Made by a program: the position numbers and the translations under genes. 64,000 bases of DNA. Source: Streptomyces sp. DH37 (GTDB lineage: Bacteria > Actinomycetota > Actinomycetes > Streptomycetales > Streptomycetaceae). Location: NCBI RefSeq assembly GCF_029813835.1, contig NZ_JARVKV010000008.1, forward strand, positions 62,001 through 126,000. The letters run 5' to 3'. A model generated the notes under the pieces. It ran no database searches. It was not told where the DNA came from and saw nothing but the letters and a program-made list of their open reading frames with translations. Shown here piece by piece: positions 25,541 to 32,951 of this stretch. Numbering within the stretch: position 1 is the stretch's first letter; every line of letters starts with the position of its first letter.

Positions 25541-26954
25541 CGCGGGGTCCCTCCTCGGCCCGGAGGGCGACGGCGTGGCCGGGAGACGGGGGTGGAGGCG
25601 GGGGCGGCAGGAGGGAGGAGCCGGAGAAGAAGACGGTGTCGGTCCGCTCCGGCCCCACCCCGGCCGCGACGATCTCCACGCCGAGGAGGGAGGACAGACG
25701 GGCGACGTACCGCCCGGCGGCCGCGGGCAGCCCCTCCGGGCCCCGGCGCGCGACCTCCCGCCAGTCCTGCTCGGGCCAGCCCTCCAGCCGCTCCAGCACC
25801 GGGGTGGCCGACGCGATCTCGCCGAGCCGCACGGGGAATGAGTCGACCGCCCGGCCGCCGATCCGGTAGCCGGTGACCACCATCACCTCCTCCAGTCCGG
25901 CCAGGACGTCGAGGTTGGTCAGGCAGAGCCGGCGGACGCCGTCGACCTCGATCGCGCGGCGGGCCATGGGGACGTCGAACCAGCCGACCCGCCGCCGGCG
26001 GCCGGTGACCGTCCCCCATTCGCGGCCCCGGGTGACGAGGTGGTCGGCCGTCGCGCCGTCGAGTTCGGCCATGAGCGGTCCGCCGCCGACCTGCACCATG
26101 TACGCCTTGGCGACGCCCAGCACGGTGAAGTCCTGGGCGGGCGACGTCCCGGTGCCCACCGTCACCCCGCACGCGCCGCTGTAGCCGCTCGTGACGTACG
26201 GGTACGTGCCGTGCTCCAGGTCCAGGCCGAAGCTCTGGGCGCCCTCGTAGACGATGTGGTGACCCTCGGAGCGGATCTCCCGGAGCAGTCGGGACACGTC
26301 GCACAGGCTCGGCTCCAGCGCGCGCCCGGCCGCGCCGTACTCCTCGACCAGGCGGTCGACCTCGTCGGCGACCGGCGGGCGACCGCCCGGCCGGCCCAGG
26401 ACCCGTTCCAGCAGCGACCTCTTGAGGGGGACCAGGCGCGACAGGCGGGCCCGGAGCAGGTCCTCGTCCAGCAGGTCGACCATGCGCAGCCCGATCCGTC
26501 CCGCCTTGTCCTCCCGGCAGGGGCCGACGCCGCGGTTCGTGGTGCCCAGCCGGCCGGTGCCGTGGGTGAAGCCCGTGGCGGCCGAGGTGGCGATCCCGGT
26601 GCCGCGCCATGCCTCCTCCGCGCCGTCCTGCTCGACGTGGTACGGGAAGATGACGTGTGCCAGTTCGCTGATGCGCAGGTCGGCCTCCAGGCCGGCCTCG
26701 CGCAGCCGGGACACCTCCTCGACGAGGGAGACCGGTTCGATCACGCACCCGTTGCCGAGGACTCCGACGGCGCCGCGCAGCACGCCGGCGGGAACCTGCA
26801 CGAACCGGTGGTCCCGGCCGTCGACCACGACCGTGTGCCCGGTGTTCGGCCCGGCCTGGTAGCGGACGACGGCGTGCGCCGCCTCGCTGGCGATGTCGGT
26901 GAACTTCCCCTTGCCCTCGTCGCCGGCCTGGCACCCCACGATGATCAGGTCCAT
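25530..26954 (-). CDS. purA: Adenylosuccinate synthetase homologue
   Basis: PurA links aspartate to the 6-oxo group of IMP using GTP. The 474-residue protein keeps the P-loop GDEGKGK with catalytic Asp (residues 11-17), the catalytic His in NTGHTVV (about 36-42), TTNRGVGPCREDKAGR (about 133-148) and TGRRRRVGWFD near 300. The usual Trp before the loop is Ala. A low-complexity Pro-rich tail (about 445-474) is extra. ATG 26954 has AGGAG and overlaps the PurC2 stop. As in formycin biosynthesis, where PurA-like chemistry gives the amino group, it probably aminates an inosine-like C-nucleotide; it could also give resistance. Confidence 0.92.
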   Translation of the reverse strand: MDLIIVGCQAGDEGKGKFTDIASEAAHAVVRYQAGPNTGHTVVVDGRDHRFVQVPAGVLRGAVGVLGNGCVIEPVSLVEEVSRLREAGLEADLRISELAHVIFPYHVEQDGAEEAWRGTGIATSAATGFTHGTGRLGTTNRGVGPCREDKAGRIGLRMVDLLDEDLLRARLSRLVPLKRSLLERVLGRPGGRPPVADEVDRLVEEYGAAGRALEPSLCDVSRLLREIRSEGHHIVYEGAQSFGLDLEHGTYPYVTSGYSGACGVTVGTGTSPAQDFTVLGVAKAYMVQVGGGPLMAELDGATADHLVTRGREWGTVTGRRRRVGWFDVPMARRAIEVDGVRRLCLTNLDVLAGLEEVMVVTGYRIGGRAVDSFPVRLGEIASATPVLERLEGWPEQDWREVARRGPEGLPAAAGRYVARLSSLLGVEIVAAGVGPERTDTVFFSGSSLLPPPPPPPSPGHAVALRAEEGPRGGG

Positions 26955-27958
26955 GACACTCCTGTCCCGGGCGCGCCGTCCCCGGTCCCGCCCGGCCGCG
27001 GGCCGACGTCCGCCAGCCGGTCCAGCACCCGGTCCAGGTCCTGAGCGCCCCACACGCGCTCGCCCGTCCACACCTCGCACAGCGACCGGTACATCTCGGC
27101 CACCAGTTCCACCACCTCGGACGGCAGTGGCTCGGGAGTGGGCCAGGTGGACCGGGGGCGCCCCTCCCGCACCCACTCCTCGACCCGTGCCTGCAGGCCG
27201 GTGGCCGCGTAGTGGTCCCGGAGCACCTGCTTGCCCACGTGCGCGCCGTCCAGCAGCAGACGGGCCTCGTCGGGGGTGCCGGCGTGGTCGACCAGGATCA
27301 GCCGGCCGCGGCCGTCCCGGCCGAACTCCACCTTCCCGTCGGCGTGCACCAGCCCCAGGCCGCGAGCGTGCCCGGTGACGACCTCGTCGATCAGCCGCGT
27401 CCGCTCCTCCAACTCCGCTTGCCGGTCCCCGTCCAGGCCGCCGATCGCCGCCGCCTCCTCCCGGCCGACGAAGCGGTCGATCTCCTCCAGCTTGGTGGTG
27501 TACTCGATGACCGGCCGCTCCAGCACCGTGCCGGACTCCGGAGGCCGCTCCAGCCCGATGTCCGCCGGTGTCAGGCGCCCCAGCCGCAGACGGCGCAGCA
27601 CGGACGACCCCTCGGGGATGAGGTTGCGGAAGATGACCTGGAGCGGGACGAGGTGGTTGACGTCCGACGGCCCGAGCGCGCTCACCCGCGGATCGACGAC
27701 CCTCAGCAGGTCGAAGTCCATCAGGTCGGGCGGGCGGAAGCCGCGGTAGTGGGTGAGGACGCCCGCCCGGGCCAGCAGGCCGAAGTTGAAGGCCGCGATG
27801 CGGCAGCACGCCTCGCCCTTGCCGGGCAGGCGGTCGGGCATCTTCCCGTAGTGGAAGACCGAGTAGTCGTCGGTGAACTCGAAGCGACCCAGGCCGGGCC
27901 GGTCGTCGGTCGGCTCCTCGAGAACGGTCATGTCCTTGGTGGAGAACCTCTTCGGCAC
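26945..27958 (-). CDS. purC: Second SAICAR synthetase homologue (337 aa)
   Basis: The protein aligns with the longer PurC type: LGRFEFTDDYSVFHYGKMPD (about residues 22-41), GKGEACCRIAAFNF, IEYTTKLEEIDRF near 160 and the VDHAGTPDEAR stretch near 238 fit the ATP/Mg and aspartate sites. It should join aspartate to an ortho-amino carboxylate. GTG 27958 has GGAGG five bases away. It lies 27 bases after the beta-RFAP-synthase homologue and overlaps purA, giving the order C-ribosylation, amidation, amination. It is distinct from the PenC-type PurC at 12447. Confidence 0.88.
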   Translation of the reverse strand: MPKRFSTKDMTVLEEPTDDRPGLGRFEFTDDYSVFHYGKMPDRLPGKGEACCRIAAFNFGLLARAGVLTHYRGFRPPDLMDFDLLRVVDPRVSALGPSDVNHLVPLQVIFRNLIPEGSSVLRRLRLGRLTPADIGLERPPESGTVLERPVIEYTTKLEEIDRFVGREEAAAIGGLDGDRQAELEERTRLIDEVVTGHARGLGLVHADGKVEFGRDGRGRLILVDHAGTPDEARLLLDGAHVGKQVLRDHYAATGLQARVEEWVREGRPRSTWPTPEPLPSEVVELVAEMYRSLCEVWTGERVWGAQDLDRVLDRLADVGPRPGGTGDGAPGTGVSWT

Positions 27959-27985
27959 TGCTTCCTCCCTCGCCCTCGTCCGGGT

Positions 27986-29038
27986 TCAGGCCACGACGGC
28001 CAGGCCGTCGTCGAGCACCGGTATCCAGCTGACGTCGGCGGGAGCGTTGCGGGGGCCGCTGAACCAGAAGTCGCGGACGACGCCGGCCTCGCGGAGCCCG
28101 GAGAGCCAGTCGACGGCGGCCCGCGGCCGCCGGGTGAAGGCGTAGCACATCGGCCCCTCGGAGCTCATCGCGACGGCGTCGATCTCCGTGCCGCGACGCG
28201 CCTCCTCCAGCAGGAACTTCACCTGGGACGACTGCATGTCGATCTGCTTCCGCTTGAAGTGGCTCTCGTAGGTCAGGAAGTCCACCGCCCGGCAGAAGGC
28301 CGTGTAGTCCTCCTCCAGGACGGAGGTGGCCAGGTTCATCAGGACCGCGTGCGCGGTGCGCCGCGCCTCCTCCGCCGGGATCGGCAGCGTACGGGCGAAG
28401 AAGTCGCGCTCCGCCTCACCGTGCATCTGGTTGCCGTTCGGGATGATCACCAGGATCGGCCACGCCGGGAACGGGGCCGAGATCAGCACCGGCGGGCGCC
28501 TGCCGCCGCCCGCGTAGCGGGTGGGGACCAAGTAGCGCCGCGGGTCCTCCGCGAAGTCGTCGGGGTTGCGGTGGCCCCCGTCGACCAGGAATCCCCCCCG
28601 CTCTATCAGGTTGGGACTGGCTCCCGAGGTGCCCGCCCGCCCGGCGGCCCGGGCGATCTCGGCGATGCCTGCGGACACCCCGGCGAACTGCGCGTACGCG
28701 CGGCCGACCGCGACGGCGGTCGTGGTGCCCGAACCGAATCCCGTGTGGGGCGGGAGTCCCTTGCGGATGACCACCCTCGCCGGAGGCCCCTGCCACGCCT
28801 CCCGGAGCCGGTCCAGCAGGCTCCTGACGGATTCCAGGTGGGCCGAGCCGTTCTCGTCGGCCTCCACCTCGTTCGAGTCGTGCGGCAGGACCACGGCCTC
28901 GAGGCCGGGCGAGCGCAGCGCCATGGACGCCATGCCGTTGCGGCGGCCCGTCTCCCCGTTGAGGTCGATCAGCGTGAAGCTCACGCGGCATCCGGTCCGG
29001 ATGCGCACGCCCCACTCCCGCGACAACGCCTCGGCCAT
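27986..29038 (-). CDS. Beta-RFAP-synthase-like C-glycoside synthase (ForT/PyfQ type)
   Basis: The 350-residue GHMP-fold protein belongs to the beta-ribofuranosylaminobenzene 5'-phosphate synthase family: SFTLIDLNGETGRRNG (about residues 20-35), the GHMP loop LPPHTGFGSGTTTAVAVGRAY (about 103-123), and GASPNLIERGGFLVDGGHR (about 147-166). The family makes a C-C bond between PRPP and an aromatic carboxylic acid with loss of CO2, in methanopterin, formycin and pyrazofurin synthesis. ATG 29038 follows GAGGGAGAG; a GTG one codon earlier is possible. Its neighbours are PurC2 and PurA. This is the strongest single marker that the cluster makes a C-nucleoside. Confidence 0.88.
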   Translation of the reverse strand: MAEALSREWGVRIRTGCRVSFTLIDLNGETGRRNGMASMALRSPGLEAVVLPHDSNEVEADENGSAHLESVRSLLDRLREAWQGPPARVVIRKGLPPHTGFGSGTTTAVAVGRAYAQFAGVSAGIAEIARAAGRAGTSGASPNLIERGGFLVDGGHRNPDDFAEDPRRYLVPTRYAGGGRRPPVLISAPFPAWPILVIIPNGNQMHGEAERDFFARTLPIPAEEARRTAHAVLMNLATSVLEEDYTAFCRAVDFLTYESHFKRKQIDMQSSQVKFLLEEARRGTEIDAVAMSSEGPMCYAFTRRPRAAVDWLSGLREAGVVRDFWFSGPRNAPADVSWIPVLDDGLAVVA

Positions 29039-29070
29039 CACACTCTCCCTCGGATTCGGTGGTGGATCGG

Positions 29071-29982
29071 CTAGCGAACGGTGCCGGCGTCCGGGTCCCC
29101 GATCACCAGGTCCTCATAGCGGGAACCCGGCTCGATCAGCCCCCAGCGCAGCATCCAGGAATACGCCTTCTCGAATTCCACGCGGGTGTACGGCTCCGGC
29201 TGCACATAACGCAGCCTGGGCAGGTGGAAGTCATCCGGCGTGATCTCGCCCCGGAAGACCTCCGGCAGCGAGTCGATCAGGTAGTGCAGATATCGGCGCT
29301 TGTCGGCGTTGATATCGGCGACGGCCCGGCCGATCGCGCGGTTGCAGGCCGCGTAGACGTCGCGGTCGAAGTCCGGCGAGGCCAGTTCCAGCCCCGCGTA
29401 GTGGGTCTCTATGACCTTCTGGAAGCCCTGTTTCTCGGCCAGGGCGATCCACGGTTCCGACAGGGCGACCGCGGCGGCCTCGCCGGACCGGACCGCGCGG
29501 TAGCCGTCGATCGTGTGGTAGCCCACCGTCTTGATCTCGCCGGTCTCCAGGAAGCCCTCGAGCATCTGGATGGCCGCGTAGTGGTTGCCGTTGTGGAAGC
29601 TGACCGCGACCGGCTCGTTCGCCAGCGTCTGGGGGTAGAAGTGCTTCGAACCGGGGGCGGCCATGAGGGCCATGACCGCGACCGAGGACCGCTTGCCGAT
29701 GATCCTCGCCCCCCGCCTGCTGTCGTGGGCGCGCCTGATCTGCCCCCACTCGCAGGCGCGGTACAGATCGACCCGCCCCTCCTCGAAGGGCACGTGGTTG
29801 CGGATCGAGTCGACGAGGCCGTGGTCCTCGACCGGCTGGGTCAGGACCTGCTCGGCACGGTTCTCGACGAACTCGACCGAAATTCCCTCCGAGGCGAAGT
29901 AGCCCCGTTCGTCGGCCACCAGCCAGGGAAGCGCGAAAACAGCGGACGGGCCGATCCCCTCGGTGCGCACGGTAATCGCCAT
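29071..29982 (-). CDS. Cytosolic THI5/NMT1-like (periplasmic-binding-fold) protein
   Basis: The 303-residue protein has the two-lobe NMT1/THI5 fold: an opening strand then PWLVADERGYFASEGI near residue 19, and a central NHVPFEEGRVDLYRACEWGQ (about 62-81). It has no signal peptide, lipobox or adjacent ABC genes, so it is probably an enzyme or a cytosolic binding protein. Relatives with enzymatic roles include THI5, which makes the thiamin pyrimidine from PLP and histidine, and dihydroxyphthalate decarboxylase. The CCCFC motif of THI5 is absent. ATG 29982 has AAGGGGA. The role is unknown; a part in making the base precursor is possible. Confidence 0.65.
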   Translation of the reverse strand: MAITVRTEGIGPSAVFALPWLVADERGYFASEGISVEFVENRAEQVLTQPVEDHGLVDSIRNHVPFEEGRVDLYRACEWGQIRRAHDSRRGARIIGKRSSVAVMALMAAPGSKHFYPQTLANEPVAVSFHNGNHYAAIQMLEGFLETGEIKTVGYHTIDGYRAVRSGEAAAVALSEPWIALAEKQGFQKVIETHYAGLELASPDFDRDVYAACNRAIGRAVADINADKRRYLHYLIDSLPEVFRGEITPDDFHLPRLRYVQPEPYTRVEFEKAYSWMLRWGLIEPGSRYEDLVIGDPDAGTVR

Positions 29983-30160
29983 TACAGAGATCCCCTTCTC
30001 ACGGGAGAGGTGTTTCCCACCACTCGACAAGAAGTACCAGAATGCTCCCGGAAGAACAAGACGTCGAATATTCGGAGAAAAAGGGCAGGCTGGAACCGTC
30101 CACGTCGAACATTGTTCTTCCACTCACCGGGACCGGCGTCAGGGAATTCCCGGAGGAAAA
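29983..30160. promoter_or_regulatory. Palindrome-rich 178-bp gap inside the long operon
   Basis: This is the only sizeable gap in the leftward operon and is AT-richer than its surroundings. It contains three perfect palindromes: CGAATATTCG (30065-30074), GAACATTGTTC (30107-30117) and GGGAATTCCC (30142-30151). An internal promoter or operator for the C-nucleoside genes (THI5-like to CoA-transferase) is likely. Confidence 0.5.
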
Positions 30161-31153
30161 TCAGGGACTTCTGATGGACTGCCGCAGGGGGGTGCGCGCC
30201 TGCGGCACCCCCAGCACCGTGCGCGCCCTCGCGTCGCCCAGGGCCAGACACTCCGGATGAGGGCGTCCCGACAGCATGCCGAACAGGAAGCCCCCGGCGA
30301 ACGCGTCCCCGGCCCCGATCGCGCTCCTCACCGGACCGCGCCGGGCGGCGATGACGTGGCGCCCGCCCGGGCCGTGCGCGAACGCGCCCCGGCCGCCCAG
30401 CGTCACGACGCACAGCGTGCCGCCCCGGGCGAGCGCGGCCGCCGCCTCCCGGGCGTCGTCCGCGCCGGTGACTGCCGCGACCTCCGCTTCGTTGCCGAAC
30501 ACGGCGTCCACGCCGGAGGCGAGCAGTTCCGCGAAGCGCTGCCGCTGCCCGGCCACCAGGCTCCGGTCGGAGAGGGCCAGGGCGCGCACGGCGCCCTGGG
30601 CGGCGGCGTGCCGCATGGCCGAGCGCGCCACCGCCATCCCGTCCTCGGAGGCCAGTAGGTACCCCTCGACCAACAACCCCTCGCAGGGCCCGGCCTCCGC
30701 GAGGGACGCCGCCAGCTCCTCGTGCAGCGTCCGCAGCCGCCAGGGCTCGCCCTGCCATATCAGGAAGGCCCGCTCGCCGTCCGGGAGCAGCAGGGTCAGG
30801 CACCGCCCGGTCCTCCCCCGCCGGGTGGACCGCGACGGCACGTCGACGCCGCGGCCGGTCAGGTCGCTCCGGATCTCCAGGGCGAGGCGGTCGTCCATCG
30901 AGGCCGTGACGAGCGCCGCGCGTCCGCCGCTTTCCGCGAAGGCGACGCAGGTGTTCGCGACGCTGCCCCCGGCCGACACCGGCGCCGGCCCGCCGGCCCG
31001 TTCGAGTTCGGCCAGGACCTCCTCCAGCACGTCGAGTTCCAGGAAGACCGCGGTGCCCGGCGCCACGCCCAGCCGCTCGCAGTCGCCCGGCCGGACCGGG
31101 ACCACGATGTCGGCGAGCGCGTCCCCGAGCGCGAGCAGACGCGCGGGCGCCAT
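30161..31153 (-). CDS. PfkB-family carbohydrate/nucleoside kinase
   Basis: The 330-residue kinase has the ribokinase/adenosine-kinase signatures: GGSVANTCVAFAESGG (about residues 62-77) and the catalytic GAGDAFAGGFLFG (about 287-299). It would phosphorylate a sugar or nucleoside hydroxyl with ATP. Its ATG overlaps the HAD stop (TGATG). In this context it may phosphorylate a C-nucleoside or a ribose unit, or act with the neighbouring HAD phosphatase in a protection/activation cycle. That is inference; substrate specificity cannot be read from sequence. Confidence 0.85.
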   Translation of the reverse strand: MAPARLLALGDALADIVVPVRPGDCERLGVAPGTAVFLELDVLEEVLAELERAGGPAPVSAGGSVANTCVAFAESGGRAALVTASMDDRLALEIRSDLTGRGVDVPSRSTRRGRTGRCLTLLLPDGERAFLIWQGEPWRLRTLHEELAASLAEAGPCEGLLVEGYLLASEDGMAVARSAMRHAAAQGAVRALALSDRSLVAGQRQRFAELLASGVDAVFGNEAEVAAVTGADDAREAAAALARGGTLCVVTLGGRGAFAHGPGGRHVIAARRGPVRSAIGAGDAFAGGFLFGMLSGRPHPECLALGDARARTVLGVPQARTPLRQSIRSP

Positions 31154-31851
31154 CAGAAGTGCTCCGCCAGGTCGGCGAAGCGCTCCACGTGCAGCACCCG
31201 GTCGGAGGGCTCGGGCACGGCGTCCTTCTCCAGCACCCAGGTGTCGGGGTGCGGCACGTACACGGCCCCCAGCCCGGCGGCGAGGGCGGGGAGGATGTCC
31301 GACCTGGGCGAGTTGCCGATCATCCAGGTCCGCGCGGTGGGGACGTCCACCTTCTCCACCACGCTGACGTAGGTCTCGGCGGTCTTCTCCGGCACGATGA
31401 CGACCTCCTCGAACAGGGAGCCGAGCCGGGAGCGCTCCACCTTCGCCGCCTGCTCCTCGTGGTCGCCCTTCGTCAGCAGGACCAGCCGGTGACGTTCGCT
31501 CAGGTACGAGAGCGTCTCGTGGACACCCGGGATGAGGACGGGCGCCTGGTGCAGGATGCGCTCGCCCAGCGCGGCGATCGCGCGCATGTGGTCGTCCGGC
31601 GCCTCCCGGCCGTGCACGTGCTCGTAGCAGTCGTGCAGGCTCCGCACGAAGCTCCTGGCCCCGTATCCGTGGACCTTGCAGTTGGCCCTCTCGATCTCGT
31701 CGAGCACGTGCCGCAGCTCGGCCCGGGTGACGGACTCGTGCCGCACCAGGTCGATGAACTCCTCGATGGCGTGCTCGAAGTAGATGTTGTTCTCCCACAG
31801 CGTGTCGTCACCGTCGATGAACAGACACTGTCCCGTCCGTGGGTTCGTCAT
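31153..31851 (-). CDS. HAD-superfamily phosphatase (type I cap)
   Basis: The 232-residue protein has the HAD nucleophile motif FIDGDDTLW (residues 11-19), TKGD as the second motif (about 137-140), and GNSPRSDILPALAAG (about 175-189) as the Mg site. The helical insert after the first motif is a type I cap. It would release phosphate from a sugar or nucleotide. ATG 31851 has GGAGGG. It sits between an LLM enzyme and the PfkB kinase and is a candidate for dephosphorylating the C-nucleotide at the end of the pathway. Confidence 0.85.
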   Translation of the reverse strand: MTNPRTGQCLFIDGDDTLWENNIYFEHAIEEFIDLVRHESVTRAELRHVLDEIERANCKVHGYGARSFVRSLHDCYEHVHGREAPDDHMRAIAALGERILHQAPVLIPGVHETLSYLSERHRLVLLTKGDHEEQAAKVERSRLGSLFEEVVIVPEKTAETYVSVVEKVDVPTARTWMIGNSPRSDILPALAAGLGAVYVPHPDTWVLEKDAVPEPSDRVLHVERFADLAEHF

Positions 31852-31898
31852 CAGGCGGCCCTCCAGGCCCTGTCGAGTCGATGTCCTTCGGCGGTCCA

Positions 31899-32951
31899 CT
31901 ACACCAGCTTCGGGATCACCTCGTCGGTGAACCGCACGAAGGAACCGTGGCCCAGGGGTGCGCAGAGCAGGTAGTGGAGCCCCACCTCCTCCTGGAGAGC
32001 CCGGATCCGCTCCGCGACCCGCTCCGGGGTGCCGTGGATCACGACGTCGTCCACGTACCGCTCCACGCGGGAGCGCGGGTCCCGTTCCGCCGTGCGCGCC
32101 GAGGAGGCCGGGCGGATGCTCCTGGAGTAGCCGCGCCGGGCCGGGTCGCTCATCGACGACACGGTCCACCGGGCACCCCGCAGGGCGATCTCGCGGGCCT
32201 CCTCGTCGGTCGGCGCCACGGCGACCATCCGCGCCATGGGGATGACTCGGCCCTCGACCGGGTGCCCCGCGGCCGCCAGGCCCTCACGGTAGGCGGCGTA
32301 CTTGGCGCCGATGTCCGAGTGGCTGGAGTGCGGGTCCATCAGGATGGAGTGGCCGGCGGACGCGGCCCACGCGATCGCGCCCGGCGAGGACGCGGCCAGC
32401 CAGACCGGTGGGTGCGGCCGCTGGAGCGGTTTGGGCAGCACTTCGATCCCCTCGAAGGTGTGGAAGTCGCCCCGGTAGGTGAGGCGTTCCTCCCGCCACG
32501 CCCGCAGGACGACGTCCACGTTCTCGCGGAACAGGGCGTAGCTGCGTTCGAGGTCGAGGCCGAAGACCCTGAACTCGCCCGGGTCGTTCCCGCGGCCCGC
32601 CCCCCAGTTGACCCGGCCGCCGGACAGGACGTCCAGCAGCGCGATCTCCTCCGCGAGGCGCAGCGGGTGGTACATCGGGGCTAGCGAGACGGCGGTGCCG
32701 ATGCGCAGCCGCTCGGTACGGGCGGCCACCATCGCCCCCATGACGCTCACCGACGGCGAGACCGAGTAGGTCGTGAAGTGGTGCTCGGCCAGCCAGACCG
32801 CCTCGTAGAGGCCGGACCTCTCCATGATGTCGACCCGCTCCAGCGCGCGGCTGTAGACGGACGGCAGCGGGACCTTCCGGCCGGACCAGGAGAAGAACTG
32901 GAGCACGCCGAACTGGAGTCGCCGGTTCCCGGATGTCGTCACGTCCCTCAC
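31899..32951 (-). CDS. Luciferase-like flavin-dependent monooxygenase 2
   Basis: This 350-residue LLM-family TIM barrel carries LAEHHFTTYSVSPS near residue 58 and LSGGRVNWGAGRGNDPGEF (about 110-128), the usual flavin/substrate loop. GTG 32951 overlaps the stop of the ThDP gene (GTGA); GTG 32942 is an alternative start. With LLM 1 and LLM 3 it suggests several FMNH2-dependent oxidations of one scaffold. The reaction is unknown. Confidence 0.85.
   Translation of the reverse strand: MRDVTTSGNRRLQFGVLQFFSWSGRKVPLPSVYSRALERVDIMERSGLYEAVWLAEHHFTTYSVSPSVSVMGAMVAARTERLRIGTAVSLAPMYHPLRLAEEIALLDVLSGGRVNWGAGRGNDPGEFRVFGLDLERSYALFRENVDVVLRAWREERLTYRGDFHTFEGIEVLPKPLQRPHPPVWLAASSPGAIAWAASAGHSILMDPHSSHSDIGAKYAAYREGLAAAGHPVEGRVIPMARMVAVAPTDEEAREIALRGARWTVSSMSDPARRGYSRSIRPASSARTAERDPRSRVERYVDDVVIHGTPERVAERIRALQEEVGLHYLLCAPLGHGSFVRFTDEVIPKLV

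Noticed and set aside
29999..30112. 37-codon ORF between the kinase and THI5-like genes
   Set aside because: Its third-position GC is only about 60 per cent, unlike neighbouring genes, and it lies across the palindromes, so it is more likely regulatory DNA.
14559..30143. Fourteen-base match (ggaccggcgtcagg) in two intergenic regions (14559-14572 and 30130-30143)
   Set aside because: In DNA this rich in G and C many 14-base matches are expected within 64 kb by chance, and neither copy is symmetric.
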